In this document: piece by piece, positions 54,564 to 64,000 of the stretch
Layout: each line of letters starts with the position of its first letter
Position numbering within the stretch: the stretch's first letter is position 1
Source: Allopusillimonas ginsengisoli
Lineage (GTDB): Bacteria > Pseudomonadota > Gammaproteobacteria > Burkholderiales > Burkholderiaceae_B
Length of the DNA: 64,000 nucleotides
Assembly (NCBI GenBank): GCA_005239165.1
Contig: RAPG01000002.1
Coordinates: forward strand, 248,001-312,000
Reading direction: 5' to 3'
Notes under the pieces: generated by a model
Databases searched by the model: none
What the model was told of the DNA's origin: nothing
Seen by the model: only the letters and a program-made list of their open reading frames with translations
Program-made: the position numbers and the translations under genes

Positions 54564-56477
54564 ATGACGTACATCGGAGACCATCAGCGCATTGAGCCGG
54601 CCACCAGGCCAGGGCTATCGCCTGCAGCGATTGCGCAAGTCATTCTTGATGGCTTCAATCGCCATTACTCGCTGTTCCGTTTTGGCGCGCAGCGCGCCAA
54701 GGCACTGTTCGAGTCGGGCGACTGGCATGGCATTCAGCAGTTGTCGCGCGAGCGCATTGAGTACTACGACACCCGTGTACGTGAATGCACCACTACACTT
54801 AACAGTGCGCTCAAAGGCAGCGCCGCACGCCCGGCGGACGGCCACGAAGCTGCCACACACGCTGACGCCGGCAACCACCCTGGCGAGTCTTCCGATGTTG
54901 CGGCGGGGCTCACCGCTGAGCAGGCCGCCTTCTGGCAAGACGTAAAGGGCGAGTTTGTAGCTCTGCTGCCCGACCACCGCCAGCCCGAGTGCGCTGAAAC
55001 CTTTTTTAATTCGGTTTCTTGCCGCATTTTGCACCGCGACTATTTCCACAATAGTTTTATGTTTGTGCGGCCAGCCATCGCCACCGAGTACCTCGAAAGC
55101 CGGCGTCCTTCGTACCGGGTTTATTACCCCACACGAGAAGGCCTGGTCAAATCATTGCTGAAAATGATGGCCGACTTTGGCCTGGCCGCGCCATTTGTCG
55201 ATCTGCCTGCCGACATGCGGGCACTGGCGCGGCGAGCAGTGCATCAACTACGCCTTGATGTGCCCGGCGACGGTGGCCCCCGCATCGCGCCCGACTGCCA
55301 GATACACGTTCTGAATTCGCTCTTTTTTCGCAACAAAGGGGCTTATGTGGTGGGCCGGCTGGTCAACCAGACGGCCATATATCCCTTTGCCATCGCACTG
55401 GTGCGCACGCCTTCAGGGCATGTGCGGGCAGACGCGCTGCTGCACGAAACCAACGACCTGAGTACGCTGTTTAGCTTTACGCGCGCGTATTTTCTGGTCG
55501 ACATGGAAACCCCCGCCGCTTACGTCAACTTTCTGAATACCCTGCTGCCGCGCAAACCCAAGGCCGAACTCTATACTATTTTTGGTCTGCAAAAACAGGG
55601 GAAAACCTTGTTTTACCGCGATTTTCTGCAGCACCTGGCGCATTCGCACGATAATTTTGATGTTGCACCCGGTATTCACGGGCTGGTCATGGTGGTGTTT
55701 ACGCTGCCTTCGTATCCCTACGTGTTCAAGCTCATACGTGACCGTATCAAAAAAGACGGTATGGATCACGTTACGGTCAGGCGCAAGTACCAGCTGGTCA
55801 AAAAACATGACCGGGTGGGGCGCATGGCCGACACCTGGGAGTACTCCCAGGTTGCCCTGCCACGTTCCCGCTTCTCACCCGCGCTGCTGCAAGAGCTGCG
55901 CAACGAAGTGCCCAGCCTGCTCGAAGAAGACGAAGACACCGTCGTACTGCGACATGTATATATCGAACGGCGCATGACGCCGCTCAACCTTTTTCTGATG
56001 CAGGCCAACGACACGGCGCTGGATGTCGCCGTAAAGGGCTATGGGGACGCTATACGCGAACTGGCCGCCGCCAATATCTTTCCCGGTGACATGCTGTTCA
56101 AGAACTTTGGTGTCACGCGGCTGGGCCGTGTCGTGTTTTACGATTACGATGAGATACAGCGGATGACCGAAATGAATTTCCGCCGTATACCGCCCGCCCC
56201 CAATTTTGAGGCCGAAATGTCGGGTGAACCGTGGTACCCCGTAGGCCGCAACGATGTTTTCCCGGAAGAATTTAGCGTCTTCCTGCTTGGCGACCCGCGA
56301 GTGCGGGCTGCCTTCATGAAATACCACGCCGATCTGCTTGAGGCAGAATGGTGGAACAAGCGTCGCCAGCGCGCCGCGCATGGACGCATAGAGGATATCT
56401 TTCCTTACCCCGACAGCCGGCGGCTTACTGGCGCCGCTGCCGGTCGAACAACTGAGACCGACTCAACGCACCCCTAG
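54564..56477 (+). CDS. aceK: Isocitrate dehydrogenase kinase/phosphatase
   Basis: A 637-residue bifunctional enzyme that phosphorylates isocitrate dehydrogenase and so steers carbon into the glyoxylate bypass, then reverses it. The catalytic core has the family's ATP-binding loop GLQKQGKT at about residues 341-348 and the FYDYDEIQRM segment. An Ala/Gly/Asp/His-rich stretch of about 30 residues (around 90-120) appears inserted compared with E. coli AceK. It begins 14 bases after liuA with no ribosome-binding site, suggesting coupling. Being in the liu operon is unusual outside betaproteobacteria. Confidence 0.92.
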   Translation: MTYIGDHQRIEPATRPGLSPAAIAQVILDGFNRHYSLFRFGAQRAKALFESGDWHGIQQLSRERIEYYDTRVRECTTTLNSALKGSAARPADGHEAATHADAGNHPGESSDVAAGLTAEQAAFWQDVKGEFVALLPDHRQPECAETFFNSVSCRILHRDYFHNSFMFVRPAIATEYLESRRPSYRVYYPTREGLVKSLLKMMADFGLAAPFVDLPADMRALARRAVHQLRLDVPGDGGPRIAPDCQIHVLNSLFFRNKGAYVVGRLVNQTAIYPFAIALVRTPSGHVRADALLHETNDLSTLFSFTRAYFLVDMETPAAYVNFLNTLLPRKPKAELYTIFGLQKQGKTLFYRDFLQHLAHSHDNFDVAPGIHGLVMVVFTLPSYPYVFKLIRDRIKKDGMDHVTVRRKYQLVKKHDRVGRMADTWEYSQVALPRSRFSPALLQELRNEVPSLLEEDEDTVVLRHVYIERRMTPLNLFLMQANDTALDVAVKGYGDAIRELAAANIFPGDMLFKNFGVTRLGRVVFYDYDEIQRMTEMNFRRIPPAPNFEAEMSGEPWYPVGRNDVFPEEFSVFLLGDPRVRAAFMKYHADLLEAEWWNKRRQRAAHGRIEDIFPYPDSRRLTGAAAGRTTETDSTHP

Positions 56478-56486
56478 GAGCAACTT

Positions 56487-57668
56487 ATGTCCGATCCTAT
56501 TGTTATCGTATCCATTGCCCGCACCCCCATGGGCGGCATGATGGGCAGCCTTTCGGGCCTTTCCGGCCATGAACTGGGCTCCGTGGCCATCAAGGCAGCA
56601 CTGGAGCGCTCCGGCATCAAGGCCGAAGACGTCAATGAAGTCATCATGGGTAACGTGCTGCAGGCTGGCCAGGGACAGGCCCCGGCACGACAGGCTGCGC
56701 TTGGCGCCGGGCTACCCCTGGGCGTAGGTTGCACCACCATCCACAAGGTGTGCGGCTCAGGCCTGAAAGCAGCCATGTTTGCCCACGACCTCATTGCCGC
56801 CGGTAGCGCCGACGTGGTGGTGGCCGGCGGCCAGGAAAGCATGAGCAATGCGCCGTATTTGCTGCTGCGCGCCCGCCAGGGCTACCGTTTCGGTCACGAC
56901 AAAGTGTATGACCACATGGCACTCGACGGCCTCGAAGACGCCTACCAGCGCGGTACAGCCATGGGCGTGTTCGCCGAAGACTGCGCCAGCAAATATTCGT
57001 TTACCCGCGAGCAGCAAGATGCGTTCGCCCTCGAGTCGCTGCGCCGCGCCCGTGCGGCAACTGAAGACGGCAGCTTCAAATGGGAAATCGCACCGGTGAC
57101 CATCAAGGGCCGCAAGGGCGACGTCGTGGTCGACACTGACGAGGCCCCCACCAAGGCCATGCCTGACAAAATCCCCAGTCTCAAACCCGCCTTCAAGAAA
57201 GACGGCACCATCACCGCCGCCAACGCCTCGTCTATTTCGGACGGCGCAGCAGCCATGGTGATCATGCGCGAATCCACCGCCAAAAAGCTGGGCGCAACAC
57301 CCATCGCGCGTATTGTCGCGCACACCCAGCATTCCCAGGAACCCGAGTGGTTTACGACTGCCCCCGTGGCCGCCATCGAAAAGCTGTTGGCCCGCACCGG
57401 ATGGAAGGCCGACGACGTTGACTTGTATGAAATCAACGAAGCCTTTGCCGTCGTCACCATGGCCGCCATGACCGACTTGAAACTGCCGCACGAAAAGGTA
57501 AACATCCACGGCGGCGCTACCGCCCTGGGTCACCCCATCGGCGCTTCTGGTGCTCGCCTGCTGGCAACACTGGTAGGTGCGCTACGTCAAACCAAGGGCA
57601 AACGTGGGATAGCTTCTCTGTGCATTGGCGGCGGTGAAGCCGTTGCCATGGCCATAGAGATGGTTTAA
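56487..57668 (+). CDS. atoB: Acetyl-CoA acetyltransferase (thiolase)
   Basis: A 393-residue thiolase that cleaves acetoacetyl-CoA into two acetyl-CoA. The nucleophile Cys89 is in IHKVCGSGLKA; the active-site histidine is in GHPIGASGAR and the second cysteine in CIGGGEAVAMA. GAGCAAC lies just upstream of the ATG. Within the liu operon it would finish leucine degradation, since HMG-CoA cleavage yields acetoacetate. Confidence 0.9.
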   Translation: MSDPIVIVSIARTPMGGMMGSLSGLSGHELGSVAIKAALERSGIKAEDVNEVIMGNVLQAGQGQAPARQAALGAGLPLGVGCTTIHKVCGSGLKAAMFAHDLIAAGSADVVVAGGQESMSNAPYLLLRARQGYRFGHDKVYDHMALDGLEDAYQRGTAMGVFAEDCASKYSFTREQQDAFALESLRRARAATEDGSFKWEIAPVTIKGRKGDVVVDTDEAPTKAMPDKIPSLKPAFKKDGTITAANASSISDGAAAMVIMRESTAKKLGATPIARIVAHTQHSQEPEWFTTAPVAAIEKLLARTGWKADDVDLYEINEAFAVVTMAAMTDLKLPHEKVNIHGGATALGHPIGASGARLLATLVGALRQTKGKRGIASLCIGGGEAVAMAIEMV

Positions 57669-57723
57669 GTCTGTCGTGTCTGCGTCGCAGTCATCCTCTT
57701 TCAACTGTTAGCCAGGATTAGCA

Positions 57724-59331
57724 ATGCCCGTCATCCAATCCCGTATTAATCCGCGGTCACAAGGCTTTGCCGATAATGCCCGCGCCATGCAGGAACAGGT
57801 CGACGACCTGCGCGAAAAACTGCGACAGACAGCACTGGGCGGGGGCGAAAAAGCCCGCGCCAAACACCTTGCGCGTGGCAAATTGCTGCCACGCGACCGG
57901 GTCGAGCGCCTGCTTGACCCGGGTTCGCCTTTTCTTGAGCTGTCGCCCATGGCAGCCTTCAACGTATATAACAACGATGCCCCCGGCGCCGGCCTGATTA
58001 CAGGCATAGGCAGGGTGTCGGGTGTCGAGTGCATCATCGTGTGCAATGACGCCACGGTAAAAGGCGGCACCTATTACCCGCTTACTGTAAAAAAACATTT
58101 GCGGGCACAAGAAATCGCCCGTGAAAACCGTCTGCCCTGCATTTATCTGGTTGACTCAGGCGGCGCAAACCTGCCCAACCAGGACGAAGTGTTTCCAGAC
58201 CGTGATCATTTTGGCCGCATTTTTTACAATCAGGCCAATATGTCGGCGCAAGGCATTGCGCAGGTCGCGGTGGTGATGGGCTCGTGTACGGCAGGGGGCG
58301 CTTACGTACCCGCCATGAGCGATGAGTCTATTATCGTCAAGGATCAGGGCACTATTTTTCTGGGCGGCCCCCCACTGGTCAAGGCTGCCACCGGCGAAGT
58401 TGTCAGCGCTGAAGACCTGGGTGGCGGTGACGTCCATACCCGTCTGTCAGGTGTGGCAGACCACCTTGCCAACAACGACCTGCATGCGCTGGCTCTGGCC
58501 CGCCAGGCCATCGGCCGCCTCAACCTCAAAAAGCCCGCGCCACAGCAGTTAAAGCCTTGTGCCGAGCCACTGTACGACCCTTCTGAGCTGAACGGCATTA
58601 TTCCCAATGACACCCGCAAGCCCTATGACGTGCGCGAAGTCATTGCCCGTATTGTCGATGGCTCAGAGTTTGACGAGTTCAAGGCCCGTTTTGGCACCAC
58701 GCTGGTAACCGGCTTTGCGCACATACATGGCATGCCGGTGGGCATTATTGCCAACAACGGCATTTTGTTTTCAGAGGCGGCCCAAAAAGGTACGCACTTC
58801 ATCGAACTGTGCTGCCAGCGCAAGATCCCGCTGGTGTTTCTTCAGAACATTACCGGCTTCATGGTGGGCCGCAAGTACGAAAACGAAGGCATCGCCCGTC
58901 ACGGCGCCAAAATGGTAACCGCTGTGTCCACGGCCTCTGTGCCCAAATTTACAGTGCTCATTGGCGGCTCATTTGGCGCAGGCAACTACGGCATGTGCGG
59001 GCGGGCCTTTGGCCCCAGGCTGCTGTTTCTGTGGCCTAACGCGCGCATTTCGGTCATGGGTGGCGAGCAGGCGGCCAGCGTATTGGCCACTGTAAAGCGT
59101 GATGGCATAGAACGTCGCGGTGACACCTGGAGCGCAGACGAAGAAGAAGCCTTCAAGGCCCCCATACGCGATCAGTACGAGCAGGAAGGCCATCCTTATT
59201 ACGCTACCGCAAGGCTGTGGGATGACGGCATCATCATGCCATCCGATACCCGCCGCGTTCTGGCATTGGGCCTGGCGGCAGCGCTGAATGCCCCTATTGA
59301 AGACACGCGTTTCGGCGTGTTCCGCATGTAA
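57724..59331 (+). CDS. liuB: 3-Methylcrotonyl-CoA carboxylase, carboxyltransferase subunit
   Basis: A 535-residue carboxyltransferase that transfers CO2 from biotin to 3-methylcrotonyl-CoA. It has the family's N- and C-terminal crotonase-like halves, with [20 protein letters not shown] in the first and [21 protein letters not shown] in the second. It ends 15 bases before liuD. No liuC (methylglutaconyl-CoA hydratase) lies between them, which is unlike many liu operons. Confidence 0.93.
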   Translation: MPVIQSRINPRSQGFADNARAMQEQVDDLREKLRQTALGGGEKARAKHLARGKLLPRDRVERLLDPGSPFLELSPMAAFNVYNNDAPGAGLITGIGRVSGVECIIVCNDATVKGGTYYPLTVKKHLRAQEIARENRLPCIYLVDSGGANLPNQDEVFPDRDHFGRIFYNQANMSAQGIAQVAVVMGSCTAGGAYVPAMSDESIIVKDQGTIFLGGPPLVKAATGEVVSAEDLGGGDVHTRLSGVADHLANNDLHALALARQAIGRLNLKKPAPQQLKPCAEPLYDPSELNGIIPNDTRKPYDVREVIARIVDGSEFDEFKARFGTTLVTGFAHIHGMPVGIIANNGILFSEAAQKGTHFIELCCQRKIPLVFLQNITGFMVGRKYENEGIARHGAKMVTAVSTASVPKFTVLIGGSFGAGNYGMCGRAFGPRLLFLWPNARISVMGGEQAASVLATVKRDGIERRGDTWSADEEEAFKAPIRDQYEQEGHPYYATARLWDDGIIMPSDTRRVLALGLAAALNAPIEDTRFGVFRM

Positions 59332-59346
59332 TCGCAAGGATCCGAC

Positions 59347-61365
59347 GTGTTCAATACTCTTTTAATCGCCAATCGTGGCGAAATCGCCTGCCGTGTTGCA
59401 GCAACCGCCAGACGCATGGGCCTGCGCACCGTCGCGGTCTATTCTGATGCCGACGCCCGTGCACGACATGTTGCCGCATGCGACACCGCTGTACATATCG
59501 GCGGCTCAGAGCCACGCGCCAGCTATCTGCGCGCTGACGCCATCCTCGAGGCCGCACGCCAGACCGGTGCCCAGGCCATACACCCGGGCTACGGCTTTCT
59601 GTCTGAAAACGAAGATTTTGCAGAAGCCTGCGCCGCTGCCGGCATCGTATTCGTGGGCCCGCCCAACAGCGCCATTGCCGCCATGGGCAGTAAATCGGCC
59701 GCCAAAACACTGATGGAAAAAGCCGGAGTACCCCTGGTGCCCGGCTATCATGGCGACAACCAAGAACCCGCATTTTTGCAGGAACAGGCCGATGACATCG
59801 GCTACCCGGTCTTGATCAAGGCCAGTGCAGGCGGCGGCGGCAAAGGCATGCGTATTGTCGAGAGCACTGGCCAGTTTGCCGAGGCCCTGGCTTCATGCAA
59901 GCGCGAAGCGGCCAGCAGTTTTGGCGACGACAAGGTGCTGATCGAGCGCTATCTGCAAAAACCCCGTCATATCGAAATCCAGGTATTTGCCGACACGCAC
60001 GGCAATTGTGTCTACCTGTTTGAGCGTGACTGTTCGGTGCAGCGACGCCATCAGAAAGTCGTCGAAGAGGCGCCCGCTCCCGGCATGACCGAAGAGCGTC
60101 GCAGCGCCATGGGCGAAGCGGCAGTCGCCGCTGCCCGCGCAGTCAGCTACGTGGGGGCTGGCACCGTCGAATTCATTGTTGAGCCTGATGGCCGGTTTTA
60201 TTTCATGGAAATGAACACCCGCCTGCAAGTCGAGCACCCGGTGACCGAAATGATTACCGGCCACGATCTGGTCGAGTGGCAGTTACGGGTGGCTGCAGGC
60301 CAGCCATTGCCAGTAAGCCAGCAAGACCTGACCATTACCGGGCACGCCATTGAGGCGCGCATTTACGCCGAAAACCCCGACAATGGCTTTCTGCCCTCTA
60401 TCGGCACCCTGGGTACGCTGCGCTTTCCGCCTCACGTCGAGTTTACTGACGGCGATATCCGCGTAGACGGGGGCGTCAAGGCCGGAGACACCATCACGCC
60501 ATTTTACGACCCCATGATTGCCAAGCTCATCGTGCGCGGCTCAGACCGGGACCAGGCGCTTGCGCGCATGGGGCGTGTATTGGGCGAAATACGCTGTGTC
60601 GGTGTACAGACCAATATTGCGTTTCTGAAACGGCTTATTGAGGATCAGGCCTTTGCTCAGGCAGACCTGGATACCGGCCTGATCGAACGCCGCCACGATG
60701 CGCTGTTCCCACCTGCCGCGCCCGCTTCCGAAGATGTACTGGCGCTTGCCGTTGCCGCGCTGCTGGCACGCCAGGGCATGGCGTCTTCTGACACACCTCG
60801 CGCCCAGGCACCCGCCGACCCCTGGTCGGTGCCCGATGGCTGGCGCGTCAGCGGCGATTACGCGCAGGCCTTTGGCCTGATCGAAGACAGCACGCATCAC
60901 GAAATCACCATTGAACACGTCGGGCAGCGCTGGACGCTCATGGTTAATAATCAGGCCCTGGCTTTTGACTGGACAGTTACGGGGGCTGCCGACAACGACA
61001 TGAAGGTGCGTGTGCGACTTGACGGTCATGACGCCATGGCCACCGTCATCATCGCAGACGGACGGGCGCATGTATTTGCGGCAGGCGGCATCAAAACGCT
61101 GCAAATACACGATGCCGTTGCCCATGCCGATGATGAGTCTTCCGCCCACGATGGTGGTCTGACTGCCCCCATGCCCGGAAAAATCATCAGCCTGACGGTC
61201 AAGGCGGGTGACAAGGTCAGCCGCGGCGACGCACTGCTGGTTATGGAAGCCATGAAGATGGAACACACGATTACCGCACCGGCTGACGGCACGGTTGAAG
61301 AAGTGTTTTTTGACGTGGGTGATCAGGTTACAGATGGTGCGGAGCTAATCTCTATAAGCCAGTAA
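59347..61365 (+). CDS. liuD: 3-Methylcrotonyl-CoA carboxylase, biotin-containing subunit
   Basis: A 672-residue protein containing biotin carboxylase (N-terminal, starting NTLLIANRGEIACRV; ATP-grasp loop SAGGGGKGMRIV) and a C-terminal biotinyl domain. The biotinylated lysine is Lys637 in VMEAMKMEHT. It carboxylates biotin for LiuB. It ends the operon in the window; the HMG-CoA lyase gene liuE is absent and must be elsewhere. Confidence 0.93.
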   Translation: MFNTLLIANRGEIACRVAATARRMGLRTVAVYSDADARARHVAACDTAVHIGGSEPRASYLRADAILEAARQTGAQAIHPGYGFLSENEDFAEACAAAGIVFVGPPNSAIAAMGSKSAAKTLMEKAGVPLVPGYHGDNQEPAFLQEQADDIGYPVLIKASAGGGGKGMRIVESTGQFAEALASCKREAASSFGDDKVLIERYLQKPRHIEIQVFADTHGNCVYLFERDCSVQRRHQKVVEEAPAPGMTEERRSAMGEAAVAAARAVSYVGAGTVEFIVEPDGRFYFMEMNTRLQVEHPVTEMITGHDLVEWQLRVAAGQPLPVSQQDLTITGHAIEARIYAENPDNGFLPSIGTLGTLRFPPHVEFTDGDIRVDGGVKAGDTITPFYDPMIAKLIVRGSDRDQALARMGRVLGEIRCVGVQTNIAFLKRLIEDQAFAQADLDTGLIERRHDALFPPAAPASEDVLALAVAALLARQGMASSDTPRAQAPADPWSVPDGWRVSGDYAQAFGLIEDSTHHEITIEHVGQRWTLMVNNQALAFDWTVTGAADNDMKVRVRLDGHDAMATVIIADGRAHVFAAGGIKTLQIHDAVAHADDESSAHDGGLTAPMPGKIISLTVKAGDKVSRGDALLVMEAMKMEHTITAPADGTVEEVFFDVGDQVTDGAELISISQ

Positions 61366-61463
61366 AGCTCGGTCATGGTCGGGGCATTATGCGATTATCC
61401 GTATGATGCCCCGGGCGGAAGCGTTCAAGCAACCCTTGAATGCAGAGCTAACCATGTACCAAT

Positions 61464-62624
61464 TCAAGTGCTCAGGCCGCGCGCGCTAATGGGCCAGATG
61501 GCCTCAACCTGGCCGCCGCGCATAGCCACCACCTGATCGTGCAGATTGAAGGTAGGGTCACAATGGCCGGGAATAAGCCGCAGCTTTTCACCCAGCCCGG
61601 GCAGCGAGCCTGTATCGGCCACAATAATACTGTGCTCATCATTGACCGCAAGGCAACGCAGGCCTTGGTGGTCGGGGATGAGCGGTACGCCGCTTTCAGC
61701 GGTTAACGACTTAAGGCCCGCATCGACCACAACACGCTCAGGCGTGGGTGTACTGATGACCGACGCCAGCACAAACAGGCTATGCCTGAATTTAAGGTCT
61801 TCACCCCAATCCAGGGCACCGTAATCAGCGTCCATAAAGGCATATGACCCAGGCTGGATTTCGGTATACACCCCGGCAGCAATATCAAACACGGCAGAGC
61901 CAGTACCCCCGCCTGTAACCACTGCGCAGGGCAATCCTGCCTGCTCAAGCGCAGTGACAAACTTTTGAACCAGGCGCGCCGCCTTTTCACAGGCCTGGCG
62001 CCGCTGTTCAAATGCGCGCTTGTGCTGCAGGCCACCGTGGTAGGCCTGTATGCCCGCAAACTCGAGGCCTGGAAGCTCAGCCACCAACTGCGCCAGGGCC
62101 ACCGCTTCGGCGGTTGTTTGCACCCCGCAGCGCTTTTGCCCGACATCGACCTCGACCAGCACTCGCACGGTTGCGCTGCGGCTTGCCATGGCTGCAGAAA
62201 GATCGCGCACGGCCTGAGGGTTATCAACACAGACCGACATACGCGCCTGCAGTGCAAGTTGCGCCAGCAAAGCCAGCTTGGGTGCACCCACCACCTCGTT
62301 GCTGATGAGAATGTCGCGCAAACCGGCCGTTACAAAGGGCACCGCCTCGGAGACCTTCTGGCAACATATGCCCTGCGCGCCCAGAGCCACCTGGCGATGG
62401 GAGATTGCAGGGCAGCGATGCGCCTTGGCGTGAGGCCGAAGCTTAATGCCGTGGCGCTCTGCCAGCGCCTGCATGGCCCGCAGATTTTCTTCGAAAGTGT
62501 CCAGATCCAGAATAAGACTGGGCGTATCGATGTCGGCCATCGCACGACCCACGGTTGCCGCAGGCGGTATGATGATGCCTTCTGGTGTTGGGTTTTCGGT
62601 AGTTTCCGGGCGTGTGCGTTTCAT
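61464..62624 (-). CDS. DSD1-family PLP enzyme (D-threonine/3-hydroxy-D-aspartate aldolase-like)
   Basis: A 386-residue fold-type III PLP enzyme with alanine-racemase-like N-terminal domain and a metal-binding C-terminus. The PLP lysine is in LRPHAKAH and the metal pair His-Cys in PGHCDPTFNLHD. The C-terminal line VEAIWPISARG is very like 3-hydroxy-D-aspartate aldolase of the beta-hydroxyaspartate cycle and D-threonine aldolases. GAGGG upstream of the ATG at 62624 favours this start over 62648. No other cycle gene is beside it, so the exact substrate is open. Confidence 0.75.
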   Translation of the reverse strand: MKRTRPETTENPTPEGIIIPPAATVGRAMADIDTPSLILDLDTFEENLRAMQALAERHGIKLRPHAKAHRCPAISHRQVALGAQGICCQKVSEAVPFVTAGLRDILISNEVVGAPKLALLAQLALQARMSVCVDNPQAVRDLSAAMASRSATVRVLVEVDVGQKRCGVQTTAEAVALAQLVAELPGLEFAGIQAYHGGLQHKRAFEQRRQACEKAARLVQKFVTALEQAGLPCAVVTGGGTGSAVFDIAAGVYTEIQPGSYAFMDADYGALDWGEDLKFRHSLFVLASVISTPTPERVVVDAGLKSLTAESGVPLIPDHQGLRCLAVNDEHSIIVADTGSLPGLGEKLRLIPGHCDPTFNLHDQVVAMRGGQVEAIWPISARGLST

Positions 62625-62790
62625 GGCACCCTCTGCTCGACTCGACATTAATGATCATCCCATCAAAACCTGCACAACCGCAACAACCCTATTTGCCCGA
62701 TGTAAAAATTCAGCGTACAGTCATCGGTAACTAACCGGTTATCCCATCATACCCATACAGACATCCACAAACGGCAACCGGAAGCGCACT

Positions 62791-63249
62791 ATGTTCGACA
62801 TACTGGTTTATCTGTTCGAAAACTACTATACCCCGCAAGCCTGTCCTGAGGCCGACGTTCTGGCGCACAAGCTGGCCGCCGTCGGGTTCGAGCACGAAGA
62901 TATCAATGAAGCACTAGGCTGGCTTCACGGGCTGGCTCAAACCACAGAGCAGTGTGGCCCGCTGGCGAAACTTCCGCAAGGTGATAGTCACCGTATTTTT
63001 ACCAATCTTGAGTACCAGATGCTGGGCACTCAGGCCATCGGCTTTATAACGTTTCTTGAAAACTCAGGGGTGTTGCCCGCCGTACTGCGCGAAATCGTCA
63101 TTGAGCGCGCCATGGCCACCGAAGCACCCATTTCGCTTGCAAAAATCAAGATTATCGCGCTGATGGTGCTCTGGAGCCAGGAGGCAGAAGTCGACCACCT
63201 GGTATTCGAAGAACTGCTGGCAGACGACCGAACCCGCCTGTCGCATTAA
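62791..63249 (+). CDS. smg: Smg-family (DUF494) protein
   Basis: A 152-residue DUF494/Smg protein, [15 protein letters not shown] and ...[25 protein letters not shown] are family-typical. GGAAG precedes the ATG. The usual dprA and topA neighbours are not beside it here; instead a glutamyl-Q-tRNA synthetase gene starts 14 bases after its stop. The function is unknown. Confidence 0.9.
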   Translation: MFDILVYLFENYYTPQACPEADVLAHKLAAVGFEHEDINEALGWLHGLAQTTEQCGPLAKLPQGDSHRIFTNLEYQMLGTQAIGFITFLENSGVLPAVLREIVIERAMATEAPISLAKIKIIALMVLWSQEAEVDHLVFEELLADDRTRLSH

Positions 63250-63263
63250 TTTCGGCTTTCGCA

Positions 63264-64000
63264 ATGGCATTTTCTCCCTTGCATGCCGTATCGCACTATC
63301 GGGGACGGTTTGCGCCCAGCCCCAGCGGGCCGTTGCATAATGGCTCGCTGCTTGCCGCCATGGCCAGCTATCTTGACGCCCGGGCACACCAGGGTCAATG
63401 GCTGCTTCGCATCGAAGACATTGATTCACCGCGTGTGCAGCCCTACGCCTCCCGGTACATCATGCAGCAATTAGTCACCCTGGGCATGTATTGTGACGAA
63501 GAACCCGTGTGGCAGTCTCATCGTCTTGATCTTTACCAGCGGGTGGTCGACCAACTGCGTGAACGCAATCTCATCTACGGTTGTGCCTGCACGCGGCAAG
63601 AGCTGCCGCCCGAGGGCGCTTACCCCGGAACATGCAGCCAGGGGCTGCCAGAAGGCCGCCAGCCGCGCTCATGGCGATTGAGGGTCCCTCTGGGCACAGA
63701 ACGATTTGAAGATCGCTGGTGCGGCCCGCAGGCGCAAAATGTGGCCGGGGAAGTGGGCGACTTTATTATCAGACGTGCTGACGGCATATGGGCTTATCAG
63801 CTGGTGGTCGTGATCGACGACGGTGAACAGGGCATAACCGATATTGTGCGAGGCGAAGATCTGCTCGAATCCACGGCCCGCCAGCGCGTACTGGCCCGCC
63901 TTCTTGGGTACCCCCTCCCACGCGTGATGCATGTACCTCTGATGCGCGACGAAATGGGGCGAAAGCTGTCAAAGCAAAATCATGCCGCCGCCATGGACCT
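63264..64000 (+). CDS. gluQ: Glutamyl-Q tRNA(Asp) synthetase, cut by window edge
   Basis: An open frame starting ATG at 63264 and running off the right end (245 codons seen). It is a truncated class I glutamyl-tRNA synthetase-like protein that attaches glutamate to queuosine in tRNA-Asp. It has [14 protein letters not shown] (HIGH-type motif), the zinc-site cysteines in GCACTR and [18 protein letters not shown], and KLSKQN near the edge. It starts 14 bases after smg. Confidence 0.92.
   Translation, partial: MAFSPLHAVSHYRGRFAPSPSGPLHNGSLLAAMASYLDARAHQGQWLLRIEDIDSPRVQPYASRYIMQQLVTLGMYCDEEPVWQSHRLDLYQRVVDQLRERNLIYGCACTRQELPPEGAYPGTCSQGLPEGRQPRSWRLRVPLGTERFEDRWCGPQAQNVAGEVGDFIIRRADGIWAYQLVVVIDDGEQGITDIVRGEDLLESTARQRVLARLLGYPLPRVMHVPLMRDEMGRKLSKQNHAAAMD

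Noticed and set aside
1..64000. tRNA, rRNA, insertion sequences, prophage or integrase genes
   Set aside because: No cloverleaf-like, transposase-like or integrase-like sequence was seen while reading both strands; a formal tRNA scan was not possible.

Overview
The window reads as an ordinary chromosomal stretch of a betaproteobacterium of the order Burkholderiales, most likely family Alcaligenaceae (Bordetella/Achromobacter/Pusillimonas type). This is inferred from the argS - SPOR protein - dsbA order, the liuR-liuA-aceK-thiolase-liuB-liuD operon, the type-2 leuA, the many LysE/RhtB and ABC transporters, and the moderately high G+C. No genus can be fixed from sequence alone. I see no tRNA, rRNA, CRISPR array, insertion sequence, phage gene or att site.

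Layout. (1) 1-8.7 kb, minus strand: a phosphonate operon phnCDEGHIJKLM (and probably the first bases of phnN), with a Pho-box-like site upstream of phnC. (2) 8.9-15.9 kb: two MFS transporters, a LysR regulator, a short HmgA-family dioxygenase with a divergent IclR regulator and paired palindromes between them, a small acidic protein, and an RNA 2',3'-cyclic phosphodiesterase carrying an in-frame 15-bp minisatellite. (3) 16-22.5 kb, plus strand: an ArgE-like deacetylase and a dipeptide-type ABC transporter whose binding-protein gene has a -1 frameshift. (4) 22.7-28.8 kb: a GlsB-like protein, then ykvA-DUF2868-DUF3482 GTPase with overlapping genes (a conserved-looking but uncharacterised set), facing a LemA/TPM-domain cluster. 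(5) 29-36.9 kb: rhlE, a LysE exporter, prfC, a small cysteine-rich secreted protein, bfr, bfd and rpoN. (6) 37-39 kb: leuA preceded by a leader ORF with seven leucine codons in ten. (7) 39.2-45.3 kb: a LacI-type regulator with two palindromic operators, a metallophosphoesterase and a ugp-like ABC transporter. (8) 45.3-52.8 kb: argS, a frameshifted SPOR-domain gene, dsbA, metC, a LysE exporter and an MBL-fold hydrolase. (9) 52.8-61.4 kb: the leucine/isovalerate catabolic operon with two LiuR-type palindromes. (10) 61.4-64 kb: a D-threonine-aldolase-like enzyme, smg and a truncated gluQ.

How the genes work together. The phn block imports phosphonates and cleaves C-P bonds under phosphate starvation. 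The lacI/ugp block probably imports a glycerol-phosphate-type or sugar substrate, with a co-encoded phosphodiesterase. The liu block degrades leucine, but its hydratase (liuC) and HMG-CoA lyase (liuE) are not in the window; aceK in the same operon would link it to the glyoxylate branch. The best candidates for less-described biology are the leu leader peptide, the YkvA-DUF2868-DUF3482 membrane/GTPase operon, the repeat-bearing ThpR, the G-quadruplex-type motif between bfr and bfd, and the nearly promoterless divergent rpoN start region. Two independent one-base deletions could be real lesions or base-calling errors.
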